Source: Pisaster brevispinus
Lineage: Eukaryota > Echinodermata > Asteroidea > Forcipulatida > Asteriidae
Length of the DNA stretch: 64,000 nucleotides
Assembly (NCBI GenBank): GCA_023634235.1
Contig: JAMKCF010000022.1
Location: forward strand, 5,324,541-5,388,540
Reading direction: 5' to 3'
Positions 13,463 through 27,540 of the stretch are shown here, piece after piece. Every line of letters begins with the position of its first letter. The stretch's first letter is position 1. Below the pieces are notes generated by a model that saw nothing but the letters and a program-made list of their open reading frames with translations, had not been told where the DNA came from and did not search any database. The position numbers and the translations under genes are program-made.

Positions 13463-16400
13463 ACCAACACACCAAAATACCCCAAAACACAAGAGTTTTC
13501 ATGCAAATATGTGAACTATAGTCTATTGAGAAAGCAAAATCAAAAGAATATACATGTGTACCAAGTAAATAAAAAAGTGAATTATAGAATGTTACCAACA
13601 AGTTTATGAGACCTCTTTATGATTGCTGATTTGCATTAGTTTTCACTGACATTCACACTATGTTCCTTCCTTGTTATGTGTTGGTATGTACCTTATACAC
13701 ACATTCCAGGCTAGAGATCCTGAGGTCTACATTATCATCTCATAAGATAGGATTTTAATAATCAGCAAAACGGGAGATTTGACCTTAAATGCCCCATGTA
13801 TAGAAGGAGAGTTTCTAGAAGGTTAAGGCACAGCAGGATGCATGTTATTCATCAAGTCAGCTTGACTAACCGCTCCACAGCTGCATCAAATACTCCTCTA
13901 ACTCTGTTCACTTCAAAACTTAGAACAAATCACAGAAAACAAATCAAAACGACTACAGTACTTTCAATTTCATTTCTTTAGCTGCAGGCAAGAATGAGTT
14001 GTAATTGTGGCAGAAACAAGACTTTCACATATGCTGGTGCATATTATATAGCACTCCACAGTTTGCCACCCCCATGCCTTCCATTATTACAGGAAACATG
14101 TCATGCCAGCTGACCAGTGCTGACAAACTGACCCCTGATCAAAGACAAACCTACAGCCTAAAATCAGCCACAGCAGGCTAGGGAATTTATCCACACTTAC
14201 TGTGAGTTTTTGTCCAAGACTTATCTCTGGGGGATGTTAAATCCTGTCAAAATAAATGTGCCATTATCAGGCTTAAAGTACAATTCTGGAGGGATTTGGG
14301 TCTGTTTGAGTTATGAAATGACCATGAGATAGGGGAAAAGATGCACATCAAATTGACTGCTTGTTTATTCTAATGGAGTCTCGCCAAAAGTACAGAAGGC
14401 CAATAAAAAAAGAAATATTCCATACCTACCTACACTACTTTGAAATGTCATGTACTCAGAAACATTTTTTTTTAGGTTAACGAGAGAACCATTTGGTCAC
14501 TTGAGCTAATGTAATTTGATGCATTTGCTACTCTGCTCTCAATGTTTAATGACATTCAAAGCCTAAATAGTTTCCTTTTCAATGGAGATAGGGTGGGGAT
14601 GGGAGTTGGAGATGGGCCATGGGGTCATGCATATCATAGAGTCCAAACAGCAGTAGTTATTTTAGCTACATAACTTGTATATGTATGTGTATTTATCTGA
14701 TTGAAATTCTTCAAAGAACTGGCCCTGTACAAGCCAGATGATCGGAATGAATTGCATAATATCTTTCCAATGTTGACAAGTATGGACATCGATGGAGTGA
14801 TTTGGATCCATTGGAGGCCCACACCCCTCAGGGAAACTTTAGCACAGGTGAACAGGAGTTGCAGCCGGGTACCTGGGTGATGACATGTATCCTGGCCCTA
14901 GGGATACTGCAGAGTAGAGAACACACCTATGCCTAGAATGATGATGGAGAGAATCCTCTGGTGGCCTCATATAAATATCACACACCCTCAACCTTATACA
15001 AGTAATTACTCAACACAACTATCTTGACTAACAGCTTATTAACACATTGAAACATCAAGCTTTCATGTGTCTATTTATTATGGGTAGTGTGCAGTGGACC
15101 AGTTGCATTGTGATGATGTGTTGCTAGGAACAGCCCCACAGTGAATGAAGGGGAAGGGGGCTTACTGGCACTAACCCCCCCCCCAAACACTTTGTTGATT
15201 TGGTGAGGACGTAAAGCTAACTCTATACTATTTCTTTCACTTACTGAAACTTATTGAATTGAGTAACCCATAATGCATTCTTGATCCTCATAAATTCATC
15301 AGATAATTTGATACATGTCAGTTCATTTATATTTCACCCATACTGTGTAAGTCTTCTCAGCTGAAGGGTTCTGCCCAAAGTACATTATCAAATAAACTGA
15401 ATGGGAAACCATTTCAATTTTATCCTGTTTTATTGTCAATTTGTTTTGTTGGGGGTAACAGGTTTGCCAATATTCTTTCCATGGGGAGAACTTATGGACA
15501 AACATGAAGTGTTGCTTCAAGAACTACATGAACTATATGATGGTTTCCTTCCTGCAGACTGCACCTGTGTCCTATTTTTAAAAGACCACTTTTAAATTTG
15601 CTTTTGAATGTCACCAACATGATTTGTAATAAGCGTGCCGCCGTGTGGAAATACCCTCATATCATGTAATTTGATTTCCAGCCAGTAATACTGGCAACCA
15701 CAGGGGACATGGCATAAAACGCATCCAGATTGGGTTTCTGGATTCTAAAATGCTTCATCAAATCTGTACAAATAACCACAGGGTGTGTTGCCTATATTAC
15801 TGATTGGTAGGATCTTAAAAACAAATGTTTGCAGAAAACAATTGTTCGTAACATACTCATTTTACAGTCCATATACCAATGTAGTCCAATTTCAATAACT
15901 TCATCACAATTTATGTTTGTTATATGTGGGTAAATATATTGTATTTGTTTGAAGTTGACTTGGGATAGATATAGGCCTAGCTCTTACTAACAATAATAGA
16001 GCAGTGCAATTCAGGGTTTGTTCTTAGTCCAGCAACTAGGAATCCACCAGGTTTTATAACTGCCTAATGATGCACTTATTGAGCATTAGTTGTCGTTCTG
16101 ATTGACCACACTGCTGGAAACTCAATTACAACTAATAAAGTCATACTGACAACTTCCAAATGGAGTCAGAAAGGAAATCTCCTTAATCTCACTTTTTGTG
16201 GATGAGTTTGAACTCTGCTGATTAAAGCCCAAGAAGTCCATTCTGCATAAGGCTTGTCATTATCACTCCAATGTATGTTGCGACAATTGATTCAACACTC
16301 GGACCTGTCACAAAATGACAATGAAATACCCAAGGGAGTCCGACCAGAGAGGAAGTTGCAGTGGGCAGAAGTCAGAGTCATCAAAGACCCAAGACCTACA

Positions 16401-19400
16401 GGTTTATTATTCTGTCTCTAGCCTTGACTTTGACACAAGAGCTTGTGTTAGTGATAAGTGTGTGGGTGTTGAGGGTAGAGGAGGAGTCCCTAAAGACCCC
16501 AATACAGGAAGTCATGTCACTTGGATCACAAGATCATAAGATGGATCTCAATACAAACTCAGAGCATTGTAACATCATCTTGATTGTTCACTCTTGTCAA
16601 AACAAGGTAGGCTTATATGTCTATGTCTTAATCAGGTTATCACCGCCATCTTTAAAATCAAGGAGTAGACCTACTCAACAACAATCTTCAACAAAACCAC
16701 ACTAAACCTATGTTAACTAACTGCCTTATGTGTCTCAGCACCCGCCACACATAGACATCAATTAATTTTTATACTACAATCAAATTACAGAAGTTAGGAA
16801 ATGCTGAAAAACATGACTCAACCAATAAAACATTGATATATTAATGTCAATATAATGCTTGAATTAATAAGAGAAAGATAAACAGCCAAAAAGTGAGGTT
16901 AAAGTGAAAGCAGTGTGGGAGTGAAAAGATGTAAGAAATAGCTGCACGTGCTGAAGAGAAACTCAATCAGTGAGGTCAGACAGGTCTCTTCTCGCCCACT
17001 GTGTCACCTCAACTCAACATCACACGTGCCTGACACGCGTTACCTGACATCACAAGGGCCAGGCCAGGACCTACTGAGGTGCTGGTAAAAGTGTAGTACA
17101 AGGATGCAGACATCGTGACACTGGCTGCAACCAGGTGGGGTGCTTATTACACTAATTACTGACTTAGCAAAGGGAATCAACAACTATGGCTGCTTTCAAG
17201 CTATGACCCCTTTTCCCCCCAAAGTTAACATTCTTTCATGCCCTTTATGTTGAGCATCTGTTGAAGATACATTATAAGTTTGGCCAAAACCATTGCAATC
17301 TTAGGGGTTTAAGAATTTGATAACAACCAGAGAACATACAAATCTGGGGAAGAAACATGAGGAGAGGTCAGAATGATGAAAGCCTTAGGATATGCAATGG
17401 GGAAAGTGGGATTGAATTAATAGCACTACAAAAGCAGGCCTATGACATAGTAAATTATAATGACAAGATGATGCTGTTTAGGTGTGACCAGTGTAGTGAT
17501 ATGATGGATACAGACATGCCTTGCTAGAGTCAGATTTCAAGCCAATCACAGACTGCAGTCATCATATTATGTTAATGACATCCATGGGTTTTTCATTTGT
17601 TTTGATATGATAATGAAATCTTGTATATTTAGCTTGAGGGAATGATCAGCAATGGGAGCTAACATACCAGCATGCTATGCAGTATATACAGCCTGGCTAG
17701 ACTGGCTAACCAATCCCATGCTGGAAAGAGACTTAATGCCAGTTTGTAACCACAAGATTTGTATTACTTGTAATACCCATTTCAAACAATATAATTATTT
17801 TAAATTGTATTAACAAAATTCGAGAGTGGTTCATAAAAACTGACTTTCTTCATTCAATTGCATGATGACATTTGCAGTGAACAGTGTACATGTGGGTTCA
17901 ATCATTTCAGTTAACAAAGAATAAGCCGACCAGAGGTTCAATTCTTCTTGGTCTTGACGGTGAGTGTTAAATCCAAACATGTTTCAATCAGTTCTGTCTT
18001 ACTGCTAGAGAACTATGACTACCCCATACTCAAATGCCTCCTGCAGACTCCTACTAGACCTTAAAAGTTCACTCTGTTGGGACCAGATCGCTTGCTTATC
18101 AGCACTTATCCTTCTTTGTGTATAAACTTGTCAGAAATAGAGCAAACAGACCATATAAACCCATAATCCACTACAAACTAAGGTGGCATTAGTGTTCAAA
18201 TACACAAAATGCAACCTTTAGTTCACTCAACTTCTGGCCTTCCAAAACCCATTACAATGCACTGCAGCTTGGCTATTTTATTTAAGCCCCTGTACACTAT
18301 TACTTAGTTTTTGAAAATTTGATTAATAAGCTTTAATGAAGGCTTATTTCCTGAAGTTGAAAACTGATGAAAAAATAATTTCAGAACATGTAACACTGTG
18401 CAGCTTTTAAGACAAAAGCAAAATTAAGTTTTTACATTTGCTTTTATACAATTATTTTGCTGAAAACCACAAGCGGACAAGTGCTTTAAAGTTCACACAA
18501 AATTTACACTAGTTTATATAATTGCTTGTTGATAGTAACAACACGTTTTAAGGCCATTTTTGTTTGGCGTGAGGGTAAAGTTGGAGCAATCGTTTTAGAC
18601 GCTATTGGTTATGTTCCTCTAAAGCAAATACCAACTGTGAAAAAAAGTTTGAAACTATGGGATAGCTGGTTCTTGCTGAGTTGGCAAAGCTACAGTAATA
18701 GATCATTATCAAGCATTCATCCCCTGGGAAGAATCAAACTGCACATTGTTCCTCATGACTCAAGCTCAACCAAGAGAAAGTGAAACTAAGTCAATACAAC
18801 AGACTAGTTGGTTGGTCAAGATGCACACATATAGGCTACACTGATGCAATGACATGGCTGCTAACAGCTGGCACTGATGTATGATAAAGTGCTCCTATTT
18901 CTACCAATGTCAAAAGATATTTTTTTAGGAGGGGGTTAAATACTGATTGTAAATTAATGTTGATATGAGCATTTTTATTTAGAAAACAACAAAGAGAAAT
19001 GACAGCTGACTTCTCAGACTGATTGGTGTGATGAGGAAAATGTGTCGCTTAATTGAATATAAATAGAGAGAAAGGCTATGTTTTCATTTCTAGGAAGTAT
19101 TTGCCAAGTACACTAACTGAAAAAAAAAATAATTTCACGTTTGTTTATATGAATTGTCCCATCATTGTAAGTTCACCATCAGTCAAGGATGCATGCACCT
19201 TCAGACTCAATGGTGACCATCTTCAAGAAAATTTAACTGTTGAGGGCAATAAATCTCAGATGAAATGAAAATCCAGAAGATGCAGTCCATGAAGGTCGAA
19301 GTGTAAAGGTCATAAGAGAGATATAAGGAGAAGGTTGAATTGCAAGAGATGAGGATGTTGTAGGGCCCAGAAGATGCTGGTTGGGTATCTTCAGTCTTCT

Positions 19401-20544
19401 CATCATGGTAGGTGAATTCCAACCTCTGAAGGCCAACAGGTGTGCATAATCACATGCAGGATAACACCTACTCATTTACTCATTCTCGTCTCTGATTGGC
19501 TAATACCCTTCGCTATAGGCCTGTATTAACTGGCAGGTCCCACTGTCTGCTCCTTCTATCTTGGCATAATTACATCTCCATGAATGCAAGATGTGATGAT
19601 AAGAAAGAATGTTCAGAAAGTATTTCCTTATCAAATGTTCAGGATGTAAGTTTTATAGTAACAGTCAACGGTGGTAGAAAAATGAAGTTAAAAAAATACG
19701 TCTTGTGGAATAAATTAAATCACTTACAATCCCAAATAGGAAAAGGCACTTATATACAGTGTTAAACTTGAAATCATATGATGTTCTGTCGTGCTTAACA
19801 ACTCATTTAAAATAAATTGTCGCTTTCTTTTGATTTTGAAAAGAGAAACTCAAATCCAAGTTGAAACTGAAAAGGACTGAGAAGTAACACCAGTGTATCA
19901 AAGCAGCTAGCTGTTGTTCCCTTTAATCACAGTGAAATTGCCAGCAGGATCATAACTGAATTTGATCTAAGTGGCGTGTGCCTCAACCACAATACATGAT
20001 AACCTATAACTGCATTGGAATGCTCTTCATGACCACCACATTTTCATGTTGGAAATGGCATTTTCAGAGTTTGGCCTCATCTAAGGAGCGGCAGAGCACC
20101 CCTAAATGAATGCTCCAGATTGCACTTCAATTCTCAACTGAGGGAGAACCTTAAGGCAAAATAGTTATCAAGTTTGATCATATCTGAAAATAGACGCTCT
20201 CTTTGGGGGTGGGCTGCATTTGCTTCTCATAATATTAAAAAAATGTTTCAACATCAGCAACTCTTGTTTTTCAAGTCACACTCCTATACAATTCAGATAA
20301 TTATAGCTTTGTTAACATAAAAGTTTTCCTACTCTTTTTGAGAAAGGAATGAAAAAACCTGGCCTTATTAACTTCATTTCCTCCCCTAATTTGCTCATAG
20401 AAGAAAACAAGGTGATTCTTTGAAAAGAATATTTTAACTTTCAAAGTTTGAACGTTAAAAGGATCCCAGTTAACTTGACACAAAATCAATTTCATTTGAA
20501 AAAGTTGAGCCGATAGTGGGAAATACTCGGAGAAGTTGACTTAC

Positions 20545-20634
20545 ATTTCTTGTCTTGCTTTTCCAGTTCCTTAGCAACAGCACTCTTCTTACTCTTCTTA
20601 CTCCTCTTGGTTTTCTGCTTCTTAGTCATGTAAG
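20545..20634 (-). CDS. candidate lysine-rich cassette or alternative 5' exon
   Basis: Seen on the minus strand: an open 90-nt segment between a possible acceptor CATCAG (AG at 20636-20635) and a consensus donor AAAT|GTAAGT (20544-20539). It encodes a strongly basic peptide with KKQKTKRSKKSKKSA followed by VAKELEKQDKK, and carries an internal ATG at 20629 in weak context. Its length is a multiple of three, and both entry and exit phase are 1. It could therefore be skipped or included between the Q-rich exon and the RPEL1 exon of the MRTF gene without changing frame, or serve as an alternative first exon joined to RPEL1. The acceptor has a poor pyrimidine tract and a competing AG lies 8 nt upstream. 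The basic stretch would look like a nuclear-localisation signal. It could also be chance sequence or belong to another gene. Confidence 0.35.
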
Positions 20635-23600
20635 CTGATGGGCTGGTTACCAATCCAGGAGAAAATGTCAGCGCTAACAAACTCATACAGTTACCAGGCT
20701 CACTGTTTATTCTGCCTCCCAATGCATGGAAATGTTGATGAGAAGATGGCTTCTTGAGGATTTCAAATGGAAAGTAAAAAATCTGATGGAATGTACGATG
20801 AAGGCGCCTTATCCTGCAGGAAGCCGTACTGCTTTAAATGTCCTTATAGATTGGCCATGTAGATGGTAACACTGGGCGATGGCTACCAGTTACTCCAAAA
20901 GTTACCCAAAACATTTAAATGTTGATGAAGTCGCGGAATGACATGTAGAAGAATTATAAACATGGGCCAGAAATTAAAGGTAAAATTATTAGCACTGACA
21001 TTTGAAACGTGTCTAAGGAATGACACAGAAATGTTGAAAATAATACAATAAAATTTGACAGAAAGTCTAGAAAATGAGCCCAAAAAGGTGCATCTAGGGG
21101 GACAGCTACTACAGAACGAAGACAAGACAGCAGAACACACCACCACTAGGCTACTGCTGATGTTGGTGACCAACAGCTGTCTTACTGGCATATATGTTTA
21201 AGTAAGTAGGGCCTGTACTCCACTTATTGGCTGCTATAAGAAAAGTTCACATTCCTCCACATCCAGCCTCCGCCTCTACCAGTGGTGTGTGGCTCTATGG
21301 TTGTATTGTCATTAATCAGTCGCTGAGAGAGTGAGGCAGGCAGCCAGCCATGCGACAGGGAGCAAGAGTTGCCTGTGCCTTGGCCAATCCTGAGGGGCCA
21401 AAGGAACCCAGTCTCCAAGGATGCAAATTAGATATGACAGATGGAGTGTGGCTGCCTGGTAGGGCTCCTACAGTGGCACACGCCAAGTCACCCAGGCCCT
21501 GATGCCAGGCCACACCCCTATGTACCTCAAGACTGAAGTAAGCTGCTGGGTTTAGGGTAGTGATACTCTTAGAGATAAGCAGTAGGACCAACCCATGCTT
21601 CAATGGATGTGTCACTCACAGTAGAGTTACTTCTATGTGTACATTGTTTGGGTTATTCTAAACAGAGACCAATAGGTTCCACTTCAAGTTCACAAACTTA
21701 TACCATAAGTTTTCAAACTCTCAAAACTTATATGAAAAGATTTTGGTTTATTTAAAATGAGACCTTATTCCAAAGGCAAACAACAGAAAAATAGCACACA
21801 CTTCATGTGGTATTATACTTGTTTTCTAATACAGCTCCTATTTATCACTTTTTGAAATATAAGTGATAATAGATTCACTGTTAAGTTTTTATGTATAATT
21901 CATGGAGAACAGCATCACTTAAAAGTAAATAAATCTCTCATCTGATTTCAGCACTTCAAGGAGAAATCAATTCTTACTGCAATATTACACTACAGGACTG
22001 CAGCTATAGTTCATATACTATCAAGCACTAAGAAATGAAAAGTAACTTCAGTTTTTTGTTGGTGTATAAAATTGAAGTAGGCCAAAACAATTTACTTGTT
22101 TACAATGTATTTACAACGTAATCTTGGGTAAATAACCATTGAAATCCATGAGGGTACAGCACTCTTATGATTTTGTATTGTTTGATAAATCACCCGACAA
22201 CAAGATGACAATTCAATGAGATTACTGGAATATTCTTCAGCTTAGATTTCCAAAGTCATGAACATTTTGGGACAAATTTGTTGTTCATTTTCACAGAAAA
22301 AGCTTTTAGTTGGCACTGTAAGTTGGATAAATTCATGTTCTGCATTGTTGTAGTTTGTTACTCTACTTCTTGAGTGGGTTACTATTGTGTAATTATAGTT
22401 AGCCAAGATATTTTTTGATTGTGGGAATGAAAGTGAAAGTGGATGGCTGAGAGGCAGAGAAACGGGTGATTGTAATAGCCTATGTTACAGTGTAAGAGTC
22501 AGACTACTTAATTGAGGATTCCTACATCACGGCTGGAATCAGTACAAGTCCTGGCTCCATCTAATCACAAACTTCACCTATAGAGCTTTATTAGATTAAT
22601 CCATGGTCCACATCCAAGGTGTTCAGCCTCAATACAGAACTACATATATCACCCAACCAATAGGCCTACAAAACTTTGTTTAGTGTATAACATGTGATTC
22701 TGGGTGGAGTTATGAGAAGCAGTTGTTACTTTAACATGATGCTTTATTATGGTTGTGTTTGGTATGAAGGAAAAAGTTGTCTAAAAATGAAGACCACATA
22801 ATTGTTTGTTAAATTCATACTATGATTTTCCACAAAGCTTGCAATGATTTAGCCGTTTCCTGGGTCTAGTCGTATCCTGTCCCAACTTGTTGATGATCCT
22901 GTGTACGATGAGATTGAACTACATAACAGAGACAGATACTACACTGTACATGTAAACCAATACAAAACATACACCAACATGCCTGTTTGTATTTTGTTAA
23001 GACTGAAAGAAAACATCGAACATCCACAAGTGCACTTTGCAAGTTAACTCTTACTTGGCAAGGCCAAAATAAATCTAAAAATACCCACAGTTAAATGGCT
23101 ATCTTGAGTGAAACACTTTTAGATTTTACTCTGTAAAGACATTTGATTAAAAAACAAACGTACAAAGTTCAAATGTTAACATCAAAACCTGTGGTCAGAC
23201 ATGTAGCTATGACCGGTACAAAGGCATTGACTGAAAAAAGAAGAAGAAGTAGGCTCTTGCTACATAAAAATAGAAATTAACAGCAGTTTGGCTATGCAAA
23301 AAATTTAAACAAAGTTGATCCCTGTAGACACATCCTAAATATTCTGTTGGGCTCTTCTGGCCATCAAGCATTGATTTAATTGTTGGCCTGTAGGTACCTC
23401 CGGTGATCATTGCTGGGTACGGACACCCATGTGTTTGCTATTCTTAGGCTGTCCTCTGCCATTGGCCAGGACTGCATACAGCTCGCTATATTACACCACA
23501 TCACACATTTTGAAATGCCCCGTGCTTACATCAATATAACTTATTTATCTACTTGCCAACTTACAGAAGCAAGGTACCACTGCATGGAATGAATGAGTGA

Positions 23601-24133
23601 AACAACCATTGGCCCACACACATTTACACATTGCTGGCCAACAAGAAGAGTTGGCTAGCTTGGCCAATGGGGCCATGACTGACTACACAGGTCCCCATGC
23701 GCACCTGGTAACTCATGACCTTTCACAAACACTACAGTACAAGTGCTAACAGTCACATCTCTGATGTCATAGCCTAAGAAATGCTCTTGCCATGTGCAGC
23801 TGTCATTATGCAAATGAGGATGTGAAAATAGGCCATGAGTTGAGGTCAAGCTTGGTATTTCAAGACCAATTGGATATCTGGATATGATAGAATCTCAACC
23901 TCCTTTGATTTGGCATACCATCACATCATCTCCTTACACATTACAATGTTCTTTCTTCAAACAAAGGATGTGACGCAATGCTTTCTCATACCCAATTTTC
24001 TAGAAGTCAAATTTATGGTTCTTTGTAAGTAGAAACAAAGAAATCCTGACAATTGTCAACATACCATGAATCTAATCTGTTCTACTTTCAAGTTTAAAGC
24101 AGCCACATGAGTGACAATAGTTACTGGTCTTAC

Positions 24134-24240
24134 CTTGGAAGCAGATTGCCAAACTCCTCTTTGAGAGTGACAAGGATTTTCCTTATAAATTCTCCGATGA
24201 GACTTTCAACAGATAGAACTGATCCATTTAAAAGTAGTCT
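24134..24240 (-). CDS. candidate internal exon, unknown protein
   Basis: Seen on the minus strand: a 107-nt segment between a possible acceptor CTACAG (AG at 24242-24241, with CTAAC just upstream as a possible branch site) and donor CCAAG|GTAAGA (24133-24128). One frame is open throughout and reads like a protein: LLLNGSVLSVESLIGEFIRK, then ILVTLKEEFGNLLP, an amphipathic Leu/Ile-rich stretch. It enters in phase 0 and leaves in phase 2, so it does not fit the MRTF RPEL1 exon (phase 1). It would have to belong to a gene nested in the intron or to a different transcript. The acceptor lacks a pyrimidine tract. I do not recognise the sequence. Confidence 0.25.
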
Positions 24241-25773
24241 CTGTAGTTAGGATCTTTAGTGTGATTTTCTGAGTGACACAATACGTATGTCATAATCAAC
24301 CCAACTAATGATCAACAACATTGGCTCCTATCAAAATTCATACAGACAGTTTCTTTCACCATCTATCAACTAATATAATAACTGGAACATCTATAGTAAT
24401 TTCTTTAGTGAAACATAACATAACATGTACATAAAATAACACATTGTATGTATTGCTTTGTTGTGTGAATACCTACACAGGGGGACTTAACCAGGCTAGG
24501 GTGGCATATCCTCAACAAACCTATACCAAACCCAAGCCTACATGTACTGCCAGTGCCACGTCATTTTTCTCCATGGCGATGAAACTTCTATACATTTAGG
24601 CCTATGTGGCAATGATACTGTATACTGATTGGCTGTTGCTAGGTGAGTACCCTGGGCATACCATACTGTGATTGGCTCCTTGGGAGTTCCCAAGGCAAGC
24701 TAGAAATAGCACGTTTTCTCCATGGGGTGTTCACAATATCAGACCCTACATCATGGCCAATGAAAAACAAATTAACAAATAGAAATAATATTACGGTCAA
24801 AGAAACACGATTAGCTTCGTTTACTCTGACTGCCAAGTTTCCTTCGGTCATGTTGACAGATGATTTTGTAATACTCTATCCACCATGATCAACTCTTCAT
24901 AATACGTTAAAGGTAAATTTATATCATTTATTAATGCGTAATCCCATAGCAGTCACTAATTTTAACTGCAGCAAAAGTTTTAACAAATTAGGGATTTTAG
25001 TTTATATGCAACCCCAAATATATGTAAGTCAAAAAGTACGAAAAAGTCAATATGAAGTCAAAGTTATAAACCCTGATGAATAGAAATCTTATGCAAGTGA
25101 CAGCATAGAGGCAGCATAGCTTATTAGTTACTAATATGAAGGTTTAGAGGAAACACTATCCAACAGGATCACATTCAAAGTCATGATTTTTTTACCATGA
25201 GGAAAAGCAGTCAATACACTAACATAAGCCGTCTAGGTACCAAGAAGCTGCTGTTGCTATGTGTATAGTACGCTGGTTGCTATGCTATGAGCATACTACA
25301 TTAGTTACTATGGGTATAGTACAGACTACATATCATGTGACATGCTCCAAACCAATCACAAGACAGAACCTAAGTATGGGGTGTTATAACAATGAATAGT
25401 TTACTGCTTCAGTATGAACATACACAAAGTGAGACCATAAAGCTATGGTGAGACCATGGTGAGACAAATGAGTCTGGATTATCAACCTGTCAATACAAAT
25501 TAGTCATTGGGTGTAGATAAGATCTGGCACAAGACAGTTAATTGTGCATTAATGGTTGGCCTCAGGCACCCAACACAAGCCATTACTGCATATGCAACTG
25601 GTAGCTTTGACTTATTAACAACAAAAACAAGCACAAGTTTGGTACATGTATGTACAAACACATGATTGTGGTCTGGGCTGTCACCCAAGCCCCTCTAGCG
25701 TGACAACAGAAGTCACGAATGTTGGCCGTCAGAAAACTACAGATTACTGATGTAGGGTGAAGTAATTTTGACC

Positions 25774-25803
25774 CCCAAACCCCCCCCAAAACCCCCCCCC
25801 CCC
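25774..25803. repeat. C-rich homopolymer cluster
   Basis: Three C runs separated by A3-4, the last C12 at 25792-25803. Confidence 0.85.
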
Positions 25804-25920
25804 AAAGCAAACTGTTGTTATTTAACAGCATATTACCGCCCATATAATGAAAGAATATAATTTCTTCATTTTTACAGGCTACTCAGCATACATGGAATCC
25901 ACTAATCCAAACCAGTGGTG

Positions 25921-26070
25921 TATGACTCGTGATTTGTGACTCGAACTTGCACTCAAGTCACATTTTTGATGACTCAAGACTTAAATCACAATGGTTTGAC
26001 TCATGAAGGACTAGCATTTGGACTTTGCCATCAGGACTACGGCTTGGGACTTTTGACGTGACTCCAAACC
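25921..26070. repeat. degenerate GACTCG/GACTTG-type repeat
   Basis: Recurring variants of GACTC, GACTTG and GACTCA (TGACTCGTGATTTGTGACTC and onward) over about 140 nt. This is a decayed short-period repeat of a kind common in marine animal genomes. It lies just upstream of the SINE fragment at 26170. Confidence 0.5.
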
Positions 26071-26169
26071 CAACAGCAAAATGTTTGTTATTGAAACTTC
26101 ATAATTTATAATAGATGTTTATTTTGCATCGGGGGAAGTTAAATTATGCCTATTTGATTTTTTGCCTTA

Positions 26170-26255
26170 AAGGTCTATTTGTAAGACATCTGCTCTAGCA
26201 TTGCAAAGGTTGTCGATTCGAATCCCACCTGAGTGCTACACCTGCTTTTTTATTT
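26170..26255 (+). repeat. tRNA-derived SINE fragment
   Basis: CATCTGCTCTAGCATTGCAA followed by GTCGATTCGAATCCC (B box 26215-26226) and a T-rich tail resembles the 3' half of a tRNA. The A box and the stems are lost. Confidence 0.55.
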
Positions 26256-26761
26256 TTTTAAATTTTTTTACAGGACTCTTTACAGGAAAGTACACAGTAT
26301 ACAGTGCTTAATAAAAGGGGCAAACAAATAAGATACAAATTTCTTGCAAACATAGTGAAAATTGACTATGATCTCTTCTGAATAGCTACTACTATTTAAA
26401 TAATTGGTGAGCCTCAGCATCAAGTGCTAAGGCTGTAATTGCTGTACAGCCTACCCATAATATCCAACACATACAAGTGACTGAATGCCTTGATATGATA
26501 AGCAAGAGACTGGGTTATCTTTGTAGATAATGTCAAAGAGGAAGTGATGATGTAAGGAGACAAGATACACAGTCAGTGGATTGATAAGAACCAACTTGTG
26601 AAGTCCACCTCATTATGGACTTAGACAACTCATGCATGTTGTCTCTACACTCTCACTCAATTTCCTTTATTCATACAGCTTTCTGTTTCCACAAAACATC
26701 ACAACGTGAAATGTTTTGACACTGTTGTATTACAACCAAACCACTGCTTATTTCACATGAA

Positions 26762-26806
26762 TAAAAAAAGAAAGAAGAAAAGCAGAAGAAAAGAAAGAAG
26801 AAGAAT
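26762..26806. repeat. polypurine GA-rich tract
   Basis: Almost uninterrupted A/G over 45 nt with GAAGAA and AAAGAAA units (one C). Confidence 0.85.
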
Positions 26807-27219
26807 GGCTTGCTTAAGTTAATGAGTCAGGGATTATCTTGAGGTTCTTTAGTAATAACTAAATGAGCATCTAAACTCCAAGTCCAGCTGTATTAAACCT
26901 AGTACTAGTACTTATGTCAAGCAACATTAGTGTCCAATAATGTAATTATCACATTTCAAAACATACAAAATATCTTGAATAACTTATATCCCAGCTGCCT
27001 CTGAATAGCATGATAACCTGCATGTGATGTTTCAGAAAATTCTTTACTGTGGAGAACTGAACCTTCCTTGAATTGCCAACCATTTAATTAAAGGTCAAAA
27101 TGCTCATTCTGCTTCAGAAACTTTGTTTGTTTATCAATCATAGTTTCTAATAAGATGATTAATACTTTAACCCATTTACTACAATGATTACGTTGTAGAT
27201 AGTGTAAGAAGTCTGAAGT

Positions 27220-27540
27220 TAACCACAGGTCAATCTGTATTCAGCCTGCTTATGTACAACCACACTGAATCTCCAGAGCAGTAAATCTCTCCAATCTGCT
27301 GCTTACAAATCCTTTTCTTTAGCTGCTCCAGGACTGTGGAACAACCTCCCCATCACCATACGCACCTCAATTTCACAGCCTATTTTCAAGAAAGCACTTA
27401 AAATTTTTCTTTTTCCTTAGTTGCTTTCTGTAAGTTCATTTGTTATATTATTTGCAATGTTATTGCCTGTTTGCTAAAACGCTGTGGTCTAAATGGAATG
27501 ACGCTATATAAAAGCCTAGTGTATGTATATATTCCTTTTA
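27220..27540 (+). mobile_element. 3' end of a CR1/L2-type LINE
   Basis: A frame with no stop from about 27220 to TAG at 27418-27420 ends YKSFSLAAPGLWNNLP, then ITIRTSISQPIFKKALKIFL. The pattern SF..AAP.LWN.LP..IR...S...FKK.LK..LF is the well-known C-terminus of non-LTR reverse transcriptase proteins of the CR1/L2/jockey group. Stops just upstream show decay. A short 3' region follows, ending with GACGCTATATAAAAGC (27512-27527), typical of such element tails. Only the 3' end is present, as expected from 5' truncation. Confidence 0.8.

Noticed and set aside
14201..14243. Minus-strand exon-like segment (acceptor TTTTGACAG, donor CACA|GTAAGT) reading DLTSPRDKSWTKTH
   Set aside because: It leaves in phase 1 as RPEL1 needs, but its entry phase (0) does not fit the Q-rich exon, it has no ATG and is only 43 nt.
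17911..17959. Plus-strand exon-like segment reading LTKNKPTRGSILLGLD with donor GACG|GTGAGT
   Set aside because: Opposite strand to MRTF, only 49 nt, no partner exon found; also contains a tRNA-like GAGGTTCAATTC.
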